In this document: positions 35,798-49,037 of the stretch, in pieces
Position numbering within the stretch: position 1 is the stretch's first letter
Layout of the letters: each line of letters begins with the position of its first letter
Source: Paramarasmius palmivorus
Taxonomy: Eukaryota; Basidiomycota; Agaricomycetes; Agaricales; Marasmiaceae
DNA length: 64,000 bases
Reading direction: 5' to 3'
Assembly: GCA_037176845.1 (NCBI GenBank)
Contig: JAYKXP010000034.1
Span: forward strand, 62,001 to 126,000
Position numbers and translations under genes: made by a program
The notes under the pieces: model-generated
Told to the model about the DNA's origin: nothing
Databases searched by the model: none
What the model saw: only the letters and a program-made list of their open reading frames with translations

Positions 35798-36570
35798 ATG
35801 CCTCAAGTCCCTCCACCTTTTCCCCAGCATTTGAACGTTGTCGTGCCTCCTACCCCCCAGGCACTCCGTAACTCTATACCCGACCATACTTCCTGGAATT
35901 TTCACAAGGTTTTCTCCGAAGATCTGCGATACGAGCATCAGATGTACGGATACGTCAATGCGTATCTGCAGGCTATTTTTCCCCAGGAGAGGTGGTTCCT
36001 TATCAATCCGCAGTACCAAATGCGCCCCATAGTCGATAACCCTGACACTGCCGGCGATACTTCGTTTGGCTCTCTCGGAGGTGTCCACCTCGCACGTACA
36101 CAAGGTGTGTAGAGTTCACCCCACTGATCCTCGTCTTGCCATTGACGCATCTTCCAGGTTCAGAAGGGATTGGCAAGGAATATCCCGACTTTAGTGTTAC
36201 CAAAACTTTCCCTCGCCACCTTCACCAACAGCACGTTCAATATCTCATTGCGTTGGTCGAAGTCAAACTGTTTCGTGAGGAACCAAACTCCGAGACTCCC
36301 GAGAAGGCTATCAACCAACTGACGGACTACCTCGAGCATGCTTCTCAATTTCCCAATAGGGAAGATATGTTGAAGGGCTTCGTGGTCTCTAACGAAGGTT
36401 ATTGTTGTTGGCAAATAATGGATATAGACGATGAATTGGAGATTCTTCCTGTGCGTGGTGAAGGAGAGGAAAACAGGGTCTTGACAGATTTGTTCGACAG
36501 CGGGTCTCCTTTTAGTAGGTTTCTCTGTGATATTTCTATTGCCCATTGGAACCTCGCAGACCTTCCATAA
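35798..36570 (+). CDS. Orphan protein with PD-(D/E)XK-nuclease-like signature
   Basis: Two exons (35798-36104 and 36158-36570, GT-AG, phase 1) encode 239 residues. I do not recognise a named family. In the sequence, Asp113 sits in EYPDFSV and is followed 24 residues later by Glu137-Val-Lys139 in YLIALVEVKLF. A Pro-Asp...hydrophobic strand-Glu-x-Lys arrangement is the active-site signature of the restriction-endonuclease-like fold. Glu46 in the helix LRYEHQMYGYVNAYL could be the first motif. The rest (NQLTDYLEHA, WQIMDIDDELEIL) is compatible with a small alpha/beta domain. Nuclease activity is inference; the motif could also occur by chance. No partner domain or signal peptide is visible. Confidence 0.6.
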
Positions 36571-37209
36571 ATTTCTGTAGGTAGCCGGAAACTGTACTTC
36601 ACATCATGATGGATATCTCATTATCTCTCTTACAAGCAGCTACGAAATATCACTAGAGTATGTATAGGTTGTGTATAATCGCCTGCGAGATTTTACTTTT
36701 CCTGGTTCCCGGTAGACGATGTTGCGTCTGAGGTCAAACTAAAAACCTTCATTTGAGATCACTAGATCCTCATTGTGTAACACTGTTGCTACTCGAATTA
36801 GGGCTACGCATGCTGGCGATTTATGGAAATAGGTGGCCAGTACGATGTGTTGGTCGAAGGAGGACTAGATAATTTGACACATCTGTTTGATAACGACTGC
36901 CAGTGGAACCAGTCGACTCGTTAAAGTAAACGTACTACTTACCCTGAGTATCCCGCCGAAATGTTGTACTTGTGCATTATCTCATTATCTCTACTCATAC
37001 AAACAACTACGGAATATCACTAAGGTCGGTATATAGTGAGGCAAGCACCTCCACTGTATAAATAAGGTACGTTTCAAGAACACGACACTCGTAATCGAGG
37101 TGAACATACATCGAAGAATCCATCCTACAACAGTCAGACGAGCGCAAGGAACAAGAAGCGAATAATAAGAGAACAGATCGTAGAAAGAGAGCATAACACA
37201 TCACATCGT
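36571..37209. repeat. Convergent intergenic gap with a diverged direct repeat
   Basis: About 50 bases near 36615-36663 (TCTCATTATCTCT, then CTACGAAATATCACTA) are repeated with several changes near 36979-37033 (TCTCATTATCTCT, then CTACGGAATATCACTA). The gap lies between the 3' ends of two convergent genes. No gene is supported in it. Confidence 0.5.
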
Positions 37210-39777
<2,568 letters not shown>

Positions 39778-40562
39778 CTCGTATCGTGACTCTTGGAGCG
39801 GTATTTTCTTGTTTAATATAGAGAAATGAGGAGGGGAAGGGGAAGACGACTAGGAAGGGGAGGAAGGAAGGGCTGGACCCTTTTTGTCATACCTATGACG
39901 GGCCGAGCATTATATTCAAACCCAAACCCCGCGCTGGGTCCGGAACCCCACGGGAGTATTGTTTTTATCGATTCAGCCAAAATGTTCAATATTCATGCCC
40001 ATTGTCACTTTCATTTCGGTGATTATAATGTTTGTTGACAGTTTCTTACTGGCGGTGAGCAGGGCGTCTGTGACTGGTAGATTTTCCGTTCCTGATTGCC
40101 CCACATTTTTCTCACACGTGCGCTCATCCAGCGGATACGGGTGTTATCTCGGAGTTGCGCCGTGCGGTCTGCATATCTACTTGGGAAATGGAAAGCTTAA
40201 ATACTAAAAGTAATGCTTATAATAAGCTCGGACAAGTGGGAATGGAATCGGTATCCATTATGTCGCACGGGAAGTAGGTACAGTGAGCCTACGGTTCGGA
40301 GAGGCCATTTTGAGAACTCGGAAAGTACATAGACATATGGTCTCGACGCCTATCAACTTCGCTCCTGATCCACGTTTAGAACCCTTGATAGCAAGCTTAG
40401 GACTGAGCTGGGACTGGTACATACTGAACGTTACCTTCTTGCCAGTCAACGTTTTCCAAGGGAAGCATCTGACAGAACCGAGTAATACCTGGATGACTCA
40501 GTTGATTAGAATGGAATACACGCTTGTAGACGCTCACCTCAACATAGACATAGACTATCACT
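39778..40562. other. Divergent intergenic region
   Basis: Shared upstream region of SNF1 and the first dehydratase. A plus-strand frame at 40283-40639 overlaps the first dehydratase exon in another frame and has no recognisable content. Purine-rich GAGGGGAAGGGGAAG near 39828 lies just upstream of SNF1. Confidence 0.4.
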
Positions 40563-41879
40563 ATGTTCGAGAAAACACCCCTCATTTACTCTTCGCGCCT
40601 CTCAAAAATCTCGGGATGCTCCGTGTATCTCAAACTTGAGGTCTAGTACTTCATTTAGTAAGGATCTATAGGCTGACGGCGAAACCATACCTCAGAATCT
40701 CCAACCAGGGCACTCATTCAAATCCCGTGGCATAACTCGCTTCATCAGAAATGCCATCGAGAAACACGGCCCTCAAGTGCATCTGATTGTGGCCTCAAGT
40801 GGAAATGCCGGATATGCTGCAGCATGTGCCGCACGCAACCTCCGTCTACGATGCACGGTCTTCATACCGGAAGGTGTTCCACAACGAGCCATAGATCTAC
40901 TGAAAGATCAAGAAGCAGAGGTCACCGTCAGGGGTAAAATCTATCTGGAAACGTTAGATGCAGCAAAGGAGGCTGCAAAGGGTAATAACAAGGCGTACGT
41001 CTGAGCCAAATCATCGATTATCGCCAAAGCTAATGTCAAAGAAGGGTCTTGGTTCCATCGTATGACGATCCTCTGATTTGGGATGGACATGCGTCAATGA
41101 TTACTGAAATTTCGAGCGACTTGAAAAAACCAGATGCCATTTTCCTGAGCGTAGGTGGGGGTGGAATGCTCGGCGGAGTCATGACCGGCTGTAAGAACGT
41201 AGGCTGGGACGACGGTGAGCTAGATATCACTTGAATGGTTGTGAAAGAACTTCGTATGCTTACCCCTATCAAAGTGCCTATCATCGGCCTTGAGACTATT
41301 AGCTGCAACTGCTTTCACCATTCCTTTCTCCTGAATACTGGTGCCTCCAGCGACTTTGTCACCACATTGCCCCCATCCGTAACGAAAGTCCGCGACGAAA
41401 ACGAGAACTTGGAAATGGTTCACTTCCACGAGTTCTCTTCGAAAGCTTCAGGGTCGCTGGGCGCCTCCAGACCTTCGGCTCGGGTCTTGAAGATGGCATT
41501 GGAAAGACCAGGTTTGATCAAGTGTGTCAGCGTTCAAGATGAGTTGAGCATGTCGGCTGGAATCCGATTCGCAGGTCAGTGAAAAGAAGCATACAAACAA
41601 AGGCGAAGGGTGACTGACAAGTAATCCAATTAGAGGACCACAAGATGATGGTAGAACTAGCCTGTTCCACCACTCTTGTTCCCGCCTATAATCGGGAGCT
41701 ACTTGACCGACTAGGTTCCACCCAAGCCCGACCGCACAGTGGTGTTTATCATTTGCGGCGGTTTCAAAATTTCGTTGACTGATCTGGACCAGTATAAGAG
41801 GCAATTGGAGGAGCATTCCAGCGAACCATGGGAGGCAGTGGTTGGCGACGGGGAGACTTTGAATCTAAATGTATCTTGA
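40563..41879 (+). pseudogene. Serine/threonine dehydratase paralogue with a frameshift
   Basis: Fold-type II PLP enzyme of the L-serine/L-threonine dehydratase family, adjacent to and in the same orientation as its intact paralogue. The exon chain reads MFEKTPLIYSSRLSKISGC, then (from 40696) NLQPGHSFKSRGI with the PLP lysine, ASSGNAGYAAACAA, VGGGGMLGGVMTG, LETISCNCFHH and SVQDELSMSAG. At about 41717-41724 one extra base (CTAGGTTCC where the neighbour has CTTGTACC) shifts the frame. After the shift the tail is again family-like (VPPKPDRTVVFIICGGFK) and would end at 41879. As written the protein is truncated about 50 residues early. This is either a young pseudogene or a sequence error; all earlier exons and active-site residues are intact. 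Confidence 0.7.
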
Positions 41880-42030
41880 TCCTGTAGCCCAGAAGTTGAA
41901 ACGCCCAAATGTGCAGCCTTGCGCGCTCTCCGGGGACCGGGCCGGATGTGACCGAAAGGATGAGTCAGTCGCTACCGGACCAGAACAGTAATGCCAAAAG
42001 GCATTCGGAACATCATTTTCCTTCCTGACC

Positions 42031-43369
42031 ATGAGCTCGCAGCATCTGTGGAATAAAACGCCCCTGTTATACTCCAGGCATCTCTCAAAGAAAACAGGAT
42101 GTTCTGTGTATCTTAAACTTGAGGTCTGCACAATATCAGTTGGAGAAGACCGAATTGTAATTTTAATTGCCACTTACTGCAGAATCTCCAACCGGCCAAC
42201 TCGTTCAAGAGTCGCGGAATTGGACATTTCATCCAGTTATCTAAGGAGAAGCATGGTCCCAGCGTCCACCTAATTATAGCATCGGGTGGAAACGCGGGCT
42301 ACGCGGCGGCGTGTGCAGCGCGTACGTTGCAGGTCAAATGTACGGTGTACATTCCGGAGGGTGTTGCTCAGAAAACCCTAGAATTGCTTCGAGAACAGGA
42401 GGCGGAGGTAGTTATTATCGGAAAGTTCTATTTGGAGGCATTAAACGCTGCCAAAGAGGCTACCAGCAAGGAGAGCAACGCGTGAGTAACGTGTCATTTA
42501 GTGTCCTCAAGCATTGCGCTGACTGACAGGCAAGTGTTATGGTGCCAGCGTACGATGATCCGCTGGTATGGGAAGGGCATGCGTCGATGATCTCCGAAAT
42601 ATCGATGGAATTAAAGAAACCAGATGCCATATTCTGTAGCGTGGGTGGAGGAGGTATGTTGGGCGGTATTATTACTGGATGTCAGAATGTCGGGTGGGAT
42701 GATGGTGAGTGCATATTCTTCGATTGACGATGGCGAGCAACTCACCCATGTCACAGTGCCAATCATCGCACTCGAAACAATTGGATCTAATTGTCTACAC
42801 CACTCCATGTTGCTCAACTCATCGGGTACCAGCCACTTCGCAACAGAGCTGCCATCCAATGTGACTCGCGTTTGTGATGATGCAGAGAATCTACAGCTCG
42901 TCCACTTCCATGGGTTTTCGTCCAGAGCATCAGGCTCTCTAGGTGCATCCAGACCAGCTGCTCGCATCGTCAAAATGGGCTTGGAAAGAAAGGGTGGTAT
43001 CAAGTGCGTCAGCGTTCAGGACGAGCTGAGCATGCAAGCAGGATACCTGTTCGCTGGTCAGTCAAGCACACTATGAAAGCAGCCAGACGTGGACTGACGC
43101 TGTTTGTAGAGGACCATAAGATTTTAGTGGAACTGGCGTGCTCTACCACGCTGGTACCGGCATATAAACCAGAACTCCTCAACAAGCTTGTACCACCAAA
43201 GCCGGACAGGACCGTCGTCTTCATAGTTTGTGGTGGATTCAAAATTTCTGTTACGGAACTGCAAGAATATAAATCAATTCTCGACAAGGATATCACAAAC
43301 AATTCCGAAGGAAGCTGGAAAGCCGTTGTTGAAGACGGGGAAATTTTGAACTTGGATTACAATGCATAA
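42031..43369 (+). CDS. L-serine/L-threonine dehydratase (PLP-dependent)
   Basis: Converts L-serine or L-threonine to pyruvate or 2-oxobutyrate plus ammonia, in the cytosol or mitochondria depending on the isoform. Five exons. The start is MSSQHLWNKTPLLYSRHLSK at 42031, and intron 1 runs 42124-42182. The PLP lysine is Lys40 in NSFKSRG. The phosphate-binding loop follows as SVGGGGMLGGIITG, with ASGGNAGYA in the N-terminal domain. The C-terminal part (ADHKILVELACSTTLVPAY, VFIVCGGFK) matches serine dehydratases. About 350 residues, no targeting peptide evident, which favours a cytosolic CHA1/SDS-like enzyme. The sister copy lies 150 bases upstream. The second intron seems to end at an AAG acceptor, chosen because it alone keeps VMVPAYDDP in frame. 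Confidence 0.86.
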
Positions 43370-43456
43370 GATAGATAGAAGTCACTAGAAATACACGCTT
43401 TGGAAGGGTCAACATTTTGATCAATGATAAATGATTCAGACACTCACAAAGGACCC

Positions 43457-43829
43457 CTACTTTTCCTCCCTTTCTGCCTGTTCCTTCGCTTCTCTTCGTG
43501 CAATTCTTTCGGCTTTTATTCGTGCCAGCTCCTCACGGAGAGACTTTTGGTCGGCAGGTAGTTCCTGAGCAGCACAAACCATTAAAACAGACAAATTAGA
43601 GCTCAATGAGGCCATACGCGAATGATTTTCTCTTCCGGAGGAAAAAGCTGGTTCTTGTACTGCAAACTCGTCTTCGTTAACAGCAATGCAAAGTCGATTT
43701 TGAAGAAAAATGACTCGCCGGAACCACAATATTCCTATACCAGTCTGGGTCACCAAACTTGATGAATGCGAATATGGGGACGAAAAGATATAGGGAGAAC
43801 TTGAAAATCTCAAGATTTGGGCCCCCCAT
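43457..43829 (-). CDS. PET100: Cytochrome c oxidase assembly protein PET100
   Basis: Small inner-membrane chaperone for complex IV assembly. Three exons (43829-43719, 43659-43618, 43564-43457) give 86 residues. The protein begins MGGPNLEIFKFSLYLFVPI, with the Gly/Pro-Asn-Leu-Glu-(I/V)-Phe-Lys start and single membrane segment usual for PET100. It continues NQLFPPEEKIIRELP and ends in a charged helix (EELARIKAERIARREAKEQA). The first intron uses a GC donor (GCGAGT); reading through it would break the protein. Identification rests on the N-terminal motif, membrane segment, size and charged tail. The longer frame that starts at 43933 is a read-through artefact of unspliced introns. Confidence 0.85.
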
Positions 43830-44122
43830 GGTAGAACGAGGAAAGACGAGGAAAAGACCCAAAGGATCGGCATTCTGGAGTAGCATGCCGGCCGCCTAAA
43901 CGGGCCCAGACCAAGACATCCACAAGCGCCCACTCTTTCACTTACACTTCCATGGCCACCAACAGTTTCAACCTTCTCCCCGGGCTTTCCTCTAGCCAGA
44001 CATACATCGGGGAATGTTATTCACGGAAGCGAGCTTTGAAGAGGTGCAACTCCCAAACCGCGGCTTCGTTCGTACGCAAATATTGAAAGTCGGGAGTCGA
44101 GACTTAACTTCCTTATACATTC
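43830..44122. other. PET100 upstream region
   Basis: No gene supported. It contains the PET100 promoter side and the flank of the MITE-like element that begins at 44123. Confidence 0.35.
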
Positions 44123-44294
44123 AGGGCCTGTTCGGTAAACATTTCCTGAACAAATGTACTGGTATATTCTACCAATTTTGGTAACCGTCAAGGACTTTTT
44201 TTCCCTGCCCCGAGTAGGAACCAAGTGAAATCAGCGCCATTTTCTCGAATGTACCAGGACAAAATGTCCTGGACATTTTTACCGAACAGGCCCT
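44123..44294. mobile_element. MITE-like element with terminal inverted repeats
   Basis: The ends are inverted copies of AGGGCCTGTTCGGTAAA (left near 44123-44139, right near 44278-44294). The inside has no open frame and carries a second, imperfect inverted pairing (AATGTACTGG against ATGTACCAGG). A length near 172 bases without coding capacity fits a miniature inverted-repeat transposable element. Flanking bases (CATTC and CAGGT) do not give a clear target duplication, so the superfamily is not assigned. It is inserted about 290 bases upstream of PET100. Confidence 0.7.
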
Positions 44295-44429
44295 CAGGTA
44301 TGTAGTAGTTCGGCGCTTTTCAAGTTACTGCCATTATCGCTCACCCATCCTACGCCTTTGCTCTCTTTGCTTGGCTCACTGTCGATAACAAACAGTACTA
44401 ACTCGGTATTGTTACACTTTACAGGTTAC

Positions 44430-44940
44430 TGTTCGCCTCGCGCCCGAGGCATGGACTTGAAGACTTCTGGATTGCATGAATTTATTGATCCTTCATTGCT
44501 GCTCAGAACAAGCAAACCCCGAGTCTGGTCAAGGACAGCATAATGAATGCTCTTCCTTGTATGTTCGATTGCTTTCAATCCTCAGCAGTTTCTCAAGATT
44601 TCTCTCCACAGGAACATTAGATATTGTATGTCCAGTGCGGGTAACGTTACAGACGAATCCAAAGCTCCATCTGCTAGGAATGGGACTTATACTGTCTTTT
44701 GGGCCGGTGTTCAGATTGTAGCGCGGAATGAGAGCTCAGTTGAATGTTGGCGAGAGTGGTGTTGTATGTGTTCCTCTCATGCTCTCTATCATGCAGTCGC
44801 TGATATACTCTAGAACGATCGGATGGCCTTTTACCTACATGAATGTGTTTGTGGCCGATGGCTCTATTAGATTGCCGTTCCCGCTCAACAACTTACATGA
44901 GGGAGCAGGTATCTCTATATCTATCTAAAGCCCGAAAACG
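44430..44940 (+). repeat. Isolated inverted copy of dispersed repeat R1
   Basis: Homologous to the minus-strand repeats of the array (for example 9897-10230). Shared words include TGTTCGATTGC, TCTCAAGATTTCTCTCC-like sequence, ATATTGTATGTCCAGT/GCATGTCTAGT and GCTGATATACTCTAGA. It is on the opposite strand and about 25 kb from the array, with no membrane-protein gene beside it, so the repeat can exist apart from the array unit. The GTCTGG context of SKPRVW/NKPRVW is also retained. Confidence 0.6.
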
Positions 44941-45868
44941 TGAAGTGGTTATCGGAAGTTGGATCGGCGAGCATCTAAGTTACCGATGCTGTATGTAGCT
45001 ATCGGCGCCTTCCTTCTCATTCTCCTCGATTAAAGCATGCTACTAAGATGCATTCCGCAAGGAATGTACTGGGCACCATAGGATGTTGAAGATCTTGAGA
45101 GCTGAGTCGGCATGGGCTTGTCGTTGTTGAGCTATATGGGAGATTTAAAGATCATTTTGCTAGCCCGGAATTCCTTGTCTTTCACCACCGAAGCCAATCG
45201 ACGTTCTTCCGCTCTATGGCTGCCTTCTGCCACTGTGCGACAGTGCGACACACGCGTCATTGGCAGCATTAACATCACTTGAGAAGTATGTCATGCACAC
45301 ATCAAGCTACGAAACGACCCTAGAGGTCGACCTGTAGATCTCCGAGTCACCGCTCGTGCGTTTGGAAGAACTGCTCAATATTCTTGCCAATTATGCGTAC
45401 TTATCCTTCGCGATTTTTGTCAGTTGCGGTATTGAAGGCGTCAACGAATTGAGAAGATTTACTCTTGGCTACATTCCTTTTATTACCTTACCTTGTTTTG
45501 GATTTTCGCATATGCTGTAACCCAGCTCTTTGACAACTCCAGCAGGTTTTCTAATATCTAATATTTAATTTACAACTGACGTAACGATTTGAAAACTGAT
45601 AACATTGGTCGTCGTGGGCTTAAGTTCAGAGATGATATATAGATTGAACAAGGTCAAGCTGAAGAGCTTGAGCTACTATGGTACAGCATTTATACAAAGT
45701 CCGTGAGTAAACTCTACCTATTGAGGTGTATTGTTACTGCAAGGCTTGAGTCGAGAAAGCTGTTGTAAAAGATCTGATAAGTGAACAGGAAGGGGCATAC
45801 AATCAGTGATAAGGTGTGTAACGAATGAAGCGGACAGAACTAAAGAGATAAGAAAAACTGTCACAGCC
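44941..45868. other. Gene-free stretch
   Basis: No supported gene. The minus-strand frame 45718-45984 partly overlaps the last sulfatase exon in another frame and is not a gene of its own. Confidence 0.35.
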
Positions 45869-48179
45869 TCAATTGTAGCCCATGCTAGCATTCCACCTAG
45901 GATATTCTGACACCCCATCTTCGAAATACCCATACTGGCACTCCAGATATCCAAATTTGGGCAATGCATTGAAGTAGGCGTCATATTCCTCGTTCAGAGC
46001 GTCCTCCAAACTCGCCGCTTCCCCTGAACTGAATATTGCGCTCCAAGGCTTACTGCAAATGTCCCCAATGCAGGTCTTGAGTACGATCAAGAGTGCGTCG
46101 AGCCGGGAGATGATTCTGGTCGTGTCAACTTGGGTGTTGTTGGAGGTGGAAGAAGCAAGATTGACAAGTTGGTATGGGTCCGTCTGTATATCCCATGGGG
46201 GTGAGTCACTGTGCGGAGACTATGGGTGGAAATTACATACTGAAATGTCGTACAGTTCCTTCTCCCCCGTACACCAGACACCATACACCCAATTATCAAC
46301 GCGAATGGAGCGGTAAGTTGTATTGGGTATGAGGTCCAAGGCTGTTCGTCAAAGTCTCATGATATGCGCCTATCCAGCGTCCAGAAGAGAGACTTACATG
46401 CATAGATACCCTCTTCAATTCCACCATGCCAATACTCCACTAGTGTATGCGTTGGCCCTTTGGTGTCCGTTGACTCAAGGAACATTATACCATCCAGCGC
46501 ATATTCATTTACACTTGCACCCGCCAAATCCAAAATTGAAGCACCCAGATCGGGCATGGAGTATACATCCTGAGTGTTTGTGATATTCTTGGCGATGGTC
46601 GGACCGCGTATAATGAGCGGGACGAGGACATCTATCGGTATTATTGAGTTATATTCAGGTTCAGGAAGAGAAATTGCGTGCCTTCTTCATACGGTAACGT
46701 CTTGCCTGGGTTTCGTTGATGTGAGCCGAGAGCGTATCCGTTATCTGAGGTACTACGTAGATAGATTCAGTCTTAGAGCGAATAAAAAAGAACCCGAGAG
46801 CCTCACTATATGATATATGTGTTGTCTGCCACGTTAGGCCCAGCATTCTCAACCGCCTGGACAATGGCTTCGACTAGATCATCGACGGGTTGAAGAACGC
46901 GTAGACGTTGGCGATGAACATGGTCAATCTACGGCCAAGTCAGAGTTCGGCCCAAGCAACATCGCGGAGCGCAACTCACATAATCAACAACCGTCTGATT
47001 TAACTCTTGCAGGTCCTTCAACCACGATACCGCACCTTGTCCCTTCACATTAAACGATGGCGATCTCGGAACCTTGACATCTTCGAACAGAGTCGTTTCA
47101 TTGTTTCTGGGCAAAGGCTCCGTGAAGCCCCCATCAAAAGGAAGCTCCATATGCGGTGCGGTGGGTGCTATTCCCAAAAAGAACGGTTTCCCTGAGTCGG
47201 CCACGGCATCTTGGAGCAACCCCAAAGCCTTTTGCTTTATAACGTCGACTTGATATTGGCCCTGGAATGACACGGGTGCTGAGTTGGTGTTATTCGCCGA
47301 GAAACTGGCGTTGAAATATAAGTATGCGTTTGGATCAACGAGGAAATCAGAGTAGGTCCATCCTTTGGGGTACTCAGAATGTATCAGGTCCCAATTGAGG
47401 CCATTCATCTATTTTGAGCCCCGTATTCAGTACGGAAAGGTAGAGAGGAAACAGACCAACATACGAGTTTCCCAGTATAGTACGTGTTATATCCGGCTTC
47501 TTGGAGAAAGACGGGAAGGTAAGCATCATTTTGGCCTTTTTCGCAGAAGAGGTGGTAGCCTATTGAAAAGGGTCAGCTTCTGTGCTCAATGTATATAAAG
47601 AACATAGTCACCTCCATAGGGCCCCCCGACGTAGGTGATGTTATGATTATGAGCATATTGAGCTCTCAGCAACGAAACGCGGGAAGGACAGCAAAGGGAT
47701 ACGGGAGCGTAGAACCTTTCATAGCTCGTTCCCTGCTCTGCTATGGCCTTTTGGGTCTTGGGCATATAATCCATGGTGCCGGTGCGGACGTCCTGGTCAT
47801 CGGTGATGATGAGGATGATATTCGGTCTTGCCGTCTGTGACGGTGTAGAAGAAGTGGTGGCGGTAGCGGTACCAGTGCCGGTGGTCGCGATGGTACCGAT
47901 GCCGGTACTGGTGCTGGTACTAGTACCGCCAACGTGGGTGGTGCTGCTAGCGCCAATGCTGGTGCTGATGCCAATTGCGATGCTGGTGCTGGTGCTGGTA
48001 CCGCCAATGCGGGTGGTACTGCTAGCACCGATGCCGGTACTGGTGCTAACGGTGCTGCCAGTGTGGGTGGTACTGCCGATGCTGGTGGAGACCAAGAATT
48101 GGCCATCTCCTTGTCCATGCACTAGAACAAGATACTTGAAGAAGAGAGCAGCTATGGACAGGAAGCTCAAAGCCGTCAT
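45869..48179 (-). CDS. Secreted sulfatase (arylsulfatase family)
   Basis: Hydrolyses sulfate esters. The signal peptide MTALSFLSIAALFFKYLVLV starts at 48179. Residues about 30-115 are a low-complexity Ser/Thr/Gly region, unusual for the family and probably O-glycosylated. The catalytic domain begins ARPNIILIITDDQDVRTG with the metal-binding Asp127-Asp128. The formylglycine site is Cys163 in SLCCPSRVSLL (C-x-P-x-R). Further exons give NTYYTGKLMNGL, GIAPTAPHMELPF, SSDNGYALGSHQRNPGKTL and a C-terminal LKTCIGDICSKPW ... NEEYDAYFNALPK. The stop is at 45869. At least seven introns. An intron ending in ACGTAG near 46760 restores YTSDNGY. Confidence 0.82.
47875..48095. repeat. Ser/Thr-coding minisatellite inside the sulfatase gene
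   Basis: Imperfect tandem copies of an approximately 27-45 base motif built from GCTGGTACTGGTGCTGGTA-like and GCTAGCACCGATGCCGG-like words. They encode the repeated SIGASSTTHVGGTSTSTS pattern. The repeat keeps the antisense strand open too, which creates long but meaningless plus-strand frames. Confidence 0.75.
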
Positions 48180-49037
48180 GTTGAAAGTCTGCGTGTCTGC
48201 GAAGGATGGAGGGCTTGTTGCTGGTTATGCTGCCATTTAGAGCAACTACACGCGTATTTAAGGCCTCTGGAATCGCAAACAAGCAGACTAGGTCCATTGC
48301 GATGTACGCACACGGGTTGTGCTAACGAATTAATGCTAGTCATCAACTCGTCAGTACATTTGCTGCTATCATGTTCGGTACGGATGTAGAAATGCACAGA
48401 CCATGTTTTATTTTCAGCCAGAAAGATTTATCCGTAGCAGTGCCTCGATTCTGAATTGAAGTACACAATTTTAGTGTAGAAAGTCCTGGGAAGATGAACG
48501 ATAAGCGCATGGTGTGATTGCCCGGAAGATTTTTTTTCTTGAGTGTGTCCGATTGCGTATATCTGAAATTTGACAGCATCTCGAGCATGCGCGGCAGAGA
48601 ACTCATGGTCCGCGAGAAAATCGAGGAACAAGGGAGGAATTTGGTGCATCGTGGGTGTACACTGTAAAGGTGTTTGTCATGGGCGCCTATATTCTGATTC
48701 CCAAACGTCCAACATCGTCTCCCAAGGACTTGTCAAGTAAGTATTCCATTTTTTTCCACTCAAGTCAGAATGACTGACAGTTTCACCAGCGCCTTCATTG
48801 ATTCTATCACTTCTCGCAGAAATAACCATAGAACGACATCACACGCAAATTTTTCGTTGTGAGGCCTGATGTAACAGGTCAACGAATTCTGGTCTGGAAT
48901 AGCTCGAAAATCATTTGAATTTCATCCGGAAGCTTGGTGTCAACAATGAAGGCTCAGAATGGGCAGCGGAACTCGGACGACTGTAGAAGATGACTATGGT
49001 GGTTCTGGGCGTCGACGGGTACCTTTGGGGTACCTAG
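48180..49037. other. Gene-free stretch upstream of sulfatase
   Basis: No frame on either strand carries recognisable content. It leads into the inverted-repeat element at 49038. Confidence 0.35.

Noticed and set aside
40283..40639. Plus-strand 118-residue frame before the first dehydratase
   Set aside because: Its end overlaps the real first dehydratase exon in a different frame, and the rest has no recognisable content.
43457..43933. Single-exon 158-residue frame over PET100
   Set aside because: It reads through introns; the spliced 86-residue model explains the conserved PET100 motifs.
47773..48240. Plus-strand 155-residue frame over the sulfatase N-terminus
   Set aside because: It mirrors the Ser/Thr-coding minisatellite on the other strand and has no independent coding features.
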